From an uncultured Olsenella sp. (lineage in GTDB: Bacteria > Actinomycetota > Coriobacteriia > Coriobacteriales > Atopobiaceae), in contig CAMXZR010000067.1 of assembly GCA_947253595.1 (NCBI GenBank), positions 1 to 9,217 of the forward strand: 9,217 nt of DNA. The letters run 5' to 3'. The translations under genes were made by a program, and so were the position numbers. Positions 4,810 through 9,217 of the stretch are shown one piece after another. The notes under the pieces are model-generated. The model made no database searches. It had not been told where the DNA came from and saw only the letters and a list, made by a program, of their open reading frames with translations. How positions within the stretch are numbered: the first letter of the stretch is position 1; every line of letters starts with the position of its first letter.

Positions 4810-7800
4810 GTGGCCGGGCTGCTGCGCAGCCGGCGCTGGGAGCTCTGCGCGTCGAACCCCGACCTCGAGTGCGAGCTCGCGTCACGGTTGGGCCTCGCGC
4901 CTCTGGTGGCGCGGGTCATGGTCGCGCGTGGGGTCGCGTCCGTCGGCGAGGCCCGTGCCTTCCTGACGCCCTCGTTCGAGCGCGACTGGTGCGACCCCCT
5001 GCTCGTCCCCGGGATGGGCGAGGCGGCCGACCGCATAGAGGAGGCCGTCCGCGCGGGGCAGACCGTCGCCGTCTTCGGCGACTTCGACGTGGACGGCATG
5101 TCTGCGACCGCCCTTCTCACCTTGGGCCTGCGCGAACTGGGTGCGGACGTGCATCCCTTCATACCCCATCGCTTCGGCGAGGGCTACGGCCTCAGCCGCG
5201 AGGCCCTGGGACGCGTGATCGAGGGCTGCGATCCGCGTCTCGTGGTCACGGTGGACAACGGCATCGCCGCCCGCGAGGAAGTCGCCTGGCTCGTTGGCCA
5301 GGGCGTCGACGTCGTGGTGACCGACCATCACGAGCCCGCGGAGCTGGTGCCCGAGGGGGTGCCCGTGACCGACCCCAAGCTTTCGGACGACTGCCCGAGC
5401 CGTGAGCTCGCGGGTGCCGGCGTGGCCCTCAAGCTCCTCCAGGAGCTGGGTCGCCGCCTGGGCCGACCCGGGCTCTGGCGCTCCTACACCGAGGTCGCCA
5501 CCCTGGGCACGGTGTCGGACATGATGCTCCTCGAGGGAGAGAATCGCGCCCTCGTGGCCGACGGCATCTCCCGCATGCGCGAGGCGGCCCGCCCGGGCAT
5601 CGTTGCCCTCGCGGCGACCGCACGCGTGGACGTGACGACGATTACCTCAGACCAGCTGCCCTTCTCGCTCGTGCCTCGGCTCAACGCGGCCGGTCGCATG
5701 GGCACTACCGACGTCGCCTTCGAGCTTCTGCTCACCGACGATCCCGTCCATGCCCAGGAGCTCGCCGCCCGCCTGGAGCAGGTCAACTCCGAGCGCCGCG
5801 AGATAGAGGCGCAGCTCACCGAGGAGGCCATGGCGAAGGTCGACTCCTCCTTCGACGGAGGTCGCGTGGTAGTGGTCTCGGGCGAGGGCTGGCACGAGGG
5901 CGTAAAGGGCATCGTGGCGAACCGCATGACAAACCGCTACCACGTCCCCGCCATCGTCTTCTCGATCTCTGACGGCATCGCCCGTGGGTCGGGCCGCTCG
6001 GTGGGGTCCGTCGACCTCTTCCATGCCGTGGAGCAGTGCTCCGACCTGCTCGTGCGCTTCGGCGGGCACGCGGGCGCCGTGGGCGTCACCTGCGACGTCG
6101 CCAACCTGGACGCCTTCAGGGACCGCCTGGGCGAGGCCATGGCGGCGCTCCCCGAGGAGCAGTTCGAGGACAGGGGCGAGGTCTGCGCCCTCGTGGACCT
6201 GTCCGAGATGACCGTCTCGAGCATCGAGGCCCTCGAGGCTTTGCAGCCCTTCGGCCAGGGCAACAAGAAGCCGCTTCTCGGCGTGCGCGGCGTGAGCATG
6301 CGCAACCGCGCCCGCGTGGGCTCCGACGGCAGCCACCTGCGCTTCGTCGCAACCGACGGCATGTCATCGGTGCCCGCCATCATGTTCCGCACGCCCGACA
6401 TCGAGCGCGCCAACGACTGCGACGCGGCCGTCGACCTGGTCTTCGAGCCCGTCGCTGAGACCTGGCAGGGCCGCACCAAGCCCAAGCTCATGGTGAAGGA
6501 CATCCTCTACCGCGACGAGCTCGTGCCCGCCCCCGAGGGCGACTCCGGGGTGGCCGAGGAGCTCTTCTCGCATGCGTCCGAGATACTCTCTCGCGACGAG
6601 TTCGCCGGCATCGCCGAGGCGCAGGGCTTCGTGACCAAGCTCATGGGGACGAGCTTCGACGGTCGCCAGGACCTGGTGCGTGGCCTCTCCGCGGGGGACC
6701 TCCTCCAGCTGCGCCGCGAGCCCCGCAACTCCGACGACCCCAATGCCCTCGCGGTGCTCGACTCCTCGGGCCGTCGCCTCGGCTACCTGCGCCGCCAGAT
6801 TGCGGCGGCCCTCGCGCCGCATGTGGACGCGGGTCGTCGCTACGAGGTGCGCGTCCTCGGCGTCACCGGGGGAGACGAGCTTCGGCCTACGTTGGGAGTG
6901 AACCTGCGGCTCGAGCGCGTTGCCGAGGCCGGCCCGGCGGGCGACCCGGCGGGGGAGGTCCCGCCCTCCGTCCGCGCGGAGCTCTCTGCCCTGGGGGAGG
7001 CGGACCTGAGGGAGCGCCTGGTGCGTGCCCTCATTGGCGAACACGAGCTCCTTCCCGCCCAGTCGGCGGCGCTCGACCGCCTCTCCGCCGGTCGATCGAC
7101 CCTCTGCGTCATGGCCACGGGACGCGGCAAGTCGCTCGTCTTCCACGTGCACGCCGCCCTCTCGGCGCTTCGCGGCGGCAGGGCGAGCGTCTTCGTGTAC
7201 CCCCTGCGAGCACTGGTCAGCGACCAGTCCTTCCACCTTGCCGCTGCCTTCGCCAAGCTTGGCATGAGCGTGCGCGTCCTCACGGGCGAGAGCTCCCGGG
7301 GCGAGCGCGACGACGTCTTCTGCGGGCTCGCCTCGGGCGAGGTCGACGTCCTTCTCACCACGCCGGAGTTCCTGGCCATCCACGTGGACCGCTTCGCCTC
7401 GGCGGGTCGCGTCGGCTTCGTGGTGGTGGACGAGGCTCACCATGCGGGGGAGGCGGGCGGCCGCAGCGCCTACGCCCAGCTGCCCCAGGGCCTCGAGCGG
7501 CTCGGGCGTCCCGTGGCCCTTGCCGTGACTGCCACGGCCGAGGGGGAGGTGGCCCGCGCGCTCTGCCGGCTCCTCTCCGTCGCCGAGGAGGACGTGGTGG
7601 TGGACGCGAGCGTCCGCGACAACCTGCGCGTGCGCGACTGCCGTGAGCTCCGCGACCGCGACAGCGCCCTGGTGTCGGTCGTCTCCACGGGCCTGAAGAC
7701 CGTGGTCTACGTCAACTCGCGCGAGCAGTCCGTCTCGCTCGCACGGATGCTCCGCAAGGCCATCCCCGAGCTCGCCCATCGCATCGCCTTCTACAACGCG

Positions 7801-8472
7801 GGGCTTACCCGCGCCGACCGCGGGCGGGTCGAGGACGCCTTCCGTGCGGGCGAGCTCAAGTGCATCGTCTCCACGAGCGCCTTCGGCGAGGGAGTCAACC
7901 TGCCCGACATCCGCAACGTGATGCTCTACCACATGCCCTTCGGCTCCATCGAGTTCAACCAGATGAGCGGACGCGCGGGGCGCGACGGGCAGGACGCCAG
8001 CGTCTACCTGCTCTTCGGCAGCAGGGACGCGCGCATAAACGAGAGGATCCTCGCAGCCTCCGCCCCGGAGCGCTCCGAGCTCGTGACGCTGTACCGCGTG
8101 CTCCGCGAGCTCTCCGACGCCCAGCCTGCGGGGGGGAGCCTGAGGCTCACCAACGCCGACCTCGCGCAGGAGGCACTGCTGCGCAGCCCCGGCTCGCAGC
8201 TGGACGAGCGGGCGGTCTCGTGCGGGATCTCGGTCTTCCGCGAGCTCGGCTTCCTTGCCACGGACGGCTATGGCTCCGCCCGCCGAATATCCATGGCCCA
8301 GAGTCCCTCGCACGTCCAGCTGGACCGCTCCATTCGCTATCTTGAGGGACTACGCCTCCGCGACGAGTTCCAGGCGTTTCGCGACTGGGCGCTCTCGAGC
8401 AGCCCGCAGGAGCTTCTCGATCGCATCAACAGGCCCATCACGCCAGGCTTCGGCAGCGTGGTGGACGGCTAG
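4810..8472 (+). CDS. recJ: RecJ exonuclease fused to HIRAN domain and RecQ-like SF2 helicase
   Basis: The 1220-residue product is about twice a normal RecJ. Residues 1-566 are a complete RecJ, a Mg/Mn-dependent 5'-3' single-strand exonuclease. It shows GDFDVDG (Asp91, 93, 95), VDNG (Asp149), TDHH (Asp172, His173, His174), Asp237 in TVSDMM, RLNAAGR (290-296), FGGHAGAVG (417 on), and the OB entry LQPFGQGN (478-485). Residues about 607-703 form a HIRAN domain (MGTSFDG, REPRNSDDPNALAV, LGYL). Residues about 735-1062 are an SF2 helicase: Q-motif Gln751, Walker A ATGRGKS (769-775), DEAHH (874-878), TATA (907-910), QMSGRAGRDG (1051-1060). A winged-helix-like tail follows. RecQ aromatic loop, zinc cysteines and HRDC are not seen. 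GTG 4810 is one base after the secF stop, with AAGGAAG at 4794-4800. The fusion suggests coupled unwinding and degradation in repair. Confidence 0.96.
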   Translation: MAGLLRSRRWELCASNPDLECELASRLGLAPLVARVMVARGVASVGEARAFLTPSFERDWCDPLLVPGMGEAADRIEEAVRAGQTVAVFGDFDVDGMSATALLTLGLRELGADVHPFIPHRFGEGYGLSREALGRVIEGCDPRLVVTVDNGIAAREEVAWLVGQGVDVVVTDHHEPAELVPEGVPVTDPKLSDDCPSRELAGAGVALKLLQELGRRLGRPGLWRSYTEVATLGTVSDMMLLEGENRALVADGISRMREAARPGIVALAATARVDVTTITSDQLPFSLVPRLNAAGRMGTTDVAFELLLTDDPVHAQELAARLEQVNSERREIEAQLTEEAMAKVDSSFDGGRVVVVSGEGWHEGVKGIVANRMTNRYHVPAIVFSISDGIARGSGRSVGSVDLFHAVEQCSDLLVRFGGHAGAVGVTCDVANLDAFRDRLGEAMAALPEEQFEDRGEVCALVDLSEMTVSSIEALEALQPFGQGNKKPLLGVRGVSMRNRARVGSDGSHLRFVATDGMSSVPAIMFRTPDIERANDCDAAVDLVFEPVAETWQGRTKPKLMVKDILYRDELVPAPEGDSGVAEELFSHASEILSRDEFAGIAEAQGFVTKLMGTSFDGRQDLVRGLSAGDLLQLRREPRNSDDPNALAVLDSSGRRLGYLRRQIAAALAPHVDAGRRYEVRVLGVTGGDELRPTLGVNLRLERVAEAGPAGDPAGEVPPSVRAELSALGEADLRERLVRALIGEHELLPAQSAALDRLSAGRSTLCVMATGRGKSLVFHVHAALSALRGGRASVFVYPLRALVSDQSFHLAAAFAKLGMSVRVLTGESSRGERDDVFCGLASGEVDVLLTTPEFLAIHVDRFASAGRVGFVVVDEAHHAGEAGGRSAYAQLPQGLERLGRPVALAVTATAEGEVARALCRLLSVAEEDVVVDASVRDNLRVRDCRELRDRDSALVSVVSTGLKTVVYVNSREQSVSLARMLRKAIPELAHRIAFYNAGLTRADRGRVEDAFRAGELKCIVSTSAFGEGVNLPDIRNVMLYHMPFGSIEFNQMSGRAGRDGQDASVYLLFGSRDARINERILAASAPERSELVTLYRVLRELSDAQPAGGSLRLTNADLAQEALLRSPGSQLDERAVSCGISVFRELGFLATDGYGSARRISMAQSPSHVQLDRSIRYLEGLRLRDEFQAFRDWALSSSPQELLDRINRPITPGFGSVVDG
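6628..6918 (+). other. HIRAN domain within the RecJ fusion (residues 607-703)
   Basis: This part of the recJ reading frame has the HIRAN pattern: an opening strand FVTKLMGTSFDGR, a Gly-Asp turn (LSAGDLLQLRREP), the hallmark Asn-x-x-Asp-x-Asn-Ala segment (NSDDPNALAV, 640-649), then LGYLRRQIAAALAPHVDAG and a closing strand with RYEVRVLGV. HIRAN domains are known as OB-like DNA-end readers; the HLTF one binds single-strand 3' ends. Here it sits between nuclease and helicase, where it could position the DNA end. The identification is by eye, without a profile search. Confidence 0.82.
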
Positions 8473-8476
8473 GAGG
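8471..8476 (+). promoter_or_regulatory. Strong ribosome binding site of rel overlapping the recJ stop codon
   Basis: AGGAGG at 8471-8476 shares its first two bases with the recJ stop TAG (8470-8472) and lies five bases before the ATG at 8482. Ribosomes finishing recJ therefore uncover or reach the rel start directly, which points to translational coupling. It also fixes the rel start. Confidence 0.85.
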
Positions 8477-8481
8477 TCCTG

Positions 8482-9217
8482 ATGGCCAACTCAGAGGCGG
8501 CCGGCGTCCGACGACGGGAGACCCCGCAGGCCGACAACTGGCGGGTCCTGTGCAACACCTGCTCCGACTACCTCGATGCCGGCGAGCTCGCCCGCGTCAA
8601 GGAGGCCTATGCCTTCGCCGCCGAGTTCCACACGGAGCAGAGGCGGCGATCGGGCGAGCCCTACATCAACCACCCCGTCGAGGTGGCCCTGATCCTGGCC
8701 AAGGACCTCAAGATGGACGGGGACTCCATCTGCGCCGCCCTCCTGCACGACACGGTCGAGGACACCCCCGCCACCCTGGCCGACATCTCGGTGCGCTTCG
8801 GCGAGACCGTGGCCGAGCTCGTGGACGGCGTCACCAAGCTCACCTCGATTCAGGTCGCATCCATGGACGAGAAGCAGGCCCTGAACCTGCGCAAGATGTT
8901 CCTCGCCATGTCCAAGGACATCCGCGTGGTCATCATCAAGCTCGCCGACCGCCTGCACAACATGCGGACCCTGGCGGCGCTCAAGCCCGACCGCCGCGCC
9001 TTCAAGGCCCGCGAGACCATGGACGTCTACGCACCGCTCGCTGACCGCCTGGGCATCTCGTCGGTGAAGTGGGAGCTTGAGGACCTGGCCTTCTTCTACC
9101 TGGAGCCCACCGAGTACGAGCGGGTCGCTCGCATGGTTCAGGACTCCCGCGCCCAGCGCGAGCAGGACACCGTCGAGGCGATCCGCGTCCTGGACGGCGA
9201 GCTCGGGCCGGTGGGGC
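8482..9217 (+). CDS. rel: RelA/SpoT-family (p)ppGpp synthetase/hydrolase, N-terminal 245 residues (runs off right edge)
   Basis: This enzyme sets the level of the stringent-response alarmones ppGpp and pppGpp. The visible part is the HD hydrolase domain and the following helices. RRRSGEPYINHPVEVA supplies His64, LLHDTVEDT supplies His89 and Asp90 plus the catalytic Glu93-Asp94 pair, and IKLADRLHNMRTL supplies Asp156. These are the four metal ligands and the ED pair, so hydrolase activity is expected; a RelA-type dead hydrolase would have lost them. ETMDVYAPLADRLGISSVKWELEDL is the conserved link (shown in part: YAPLADRLGI, KWELEDL). The synthetase, TGS and ACT parts lie beyond the window, so bifunctionality is inferred. 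It is the last gene of the secD-secF-recJ-rel unit; apt, often directly before rel, is absent. Confidence 0.96.
   Translation, partial: MANSEAAGVRRRETPQADNWRVLCNTCSDYLDAGELARVKEAYAFAAEFHTEQRRRSGEPYINHPVEVALILAKDLKMDGDSICAALLHDTVEDTPATLADISVRFGETVAELVDGVTKLTSIQVASMDEKQALNLRKMFLAMSKDIRVVIIKLADRLHNMRTLAALKPDRRAFKARETMDVYAPLADRLGISSVKWELEDLAFFYLEPTEYERVARMVQDSRAQREQDTVEAIRVLDGELGPVG

Noticed and set aside
3732..5162. Antisense open frame (about 476 codons) opposite secF and the recJ start
   Set aside because: Shadow frame of low-complexity composition spanning three sense genes.
6364..8313. Long antisense open frame (about 649 codons) opposite the recJ helicase half
   Set aside because: High third-position G+C leaves antisense frames open. 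The product is rich in Ala, Gly, Glu and His with no domain pattern, and the sense frame has all helicase motifs.
1..9217. CRISPR array, tRNA, rRNA, insertion sequence or prophage
   Set aside because: I saw no regularly spaced repeats, tRNA cloverleaf, rRNA stretch, transposase or phage gene; the coding density is that of a housekeeping region.

Overview
The window is the left end of an assembled contig from a very G+C-rich bacterium. Bases 1-48 are not genomic: they are an untrimmed Illumina Nextera read-1 adapter with an i5 index. Genomic sequence starts at about base 49. High G+C, phosphotransferase HPr, a U-tract intrinsic terminator, strong Shine-Dalgarno sites and the gene order tgt-secD-secF-recJ-rel suggest an actinomycetotal anaerobe such as a member of Coriobacteriia (Olsenella/Atopobiaceae-like). 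That placement is inference from gene content, not a measured match.

Layout: 49-255 (minus) is the N-terminal part of an unrecognised acidic, Ala/Pro-rich protein, cut by the contig end. A 339-bp divergent spacer (256-594) holds an unusually dense set of short repeats and a candidate promoter. ptsH (595-876, HPr) follows and ends at a strong intrinsic terminator (904-934). Then come tgt (1028-2185), secD (about 2354-3859), secF (3852-4808), a 1220-residue recJ fusion (4810-8472) and the first 245 codons of a RelA/SpoT homologue (8482 to the right edge). secD, secF, recJ and rel are overlapped or within 10 bases of each other, so they look like one translationally coupled operon. tgt is 168 bp upstream of secD and may be cotranscribed or not.

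How the genes fit together: HPr is the phosphocarrier of sugar uptake. Tgt modifies the wobble base of certain tRNAs. SecD and SecF form the proton-driven accessory part of the Sec translocon. RecJ is a 5'-3' single-strand exonuclease in recombination and repair. Rel makes and degrades (p)ppGpp. This neighbourhood is common in bacteria, but the usual yajC (before secD) and apt (before rel) are absent from their usual slots here.

The most notable item is the recJ gene. Its product carries a complete RecJ nuclease (DHH, DHHA1 and OB regions), then a HIRAN domain, then a complete SF2 RecQ-like helicase with a C-terminal winged-helix-like region. A nuclease, a DNA-end reader and a motor on one chain suggest a self-contained end-resection or fork-processing machine.
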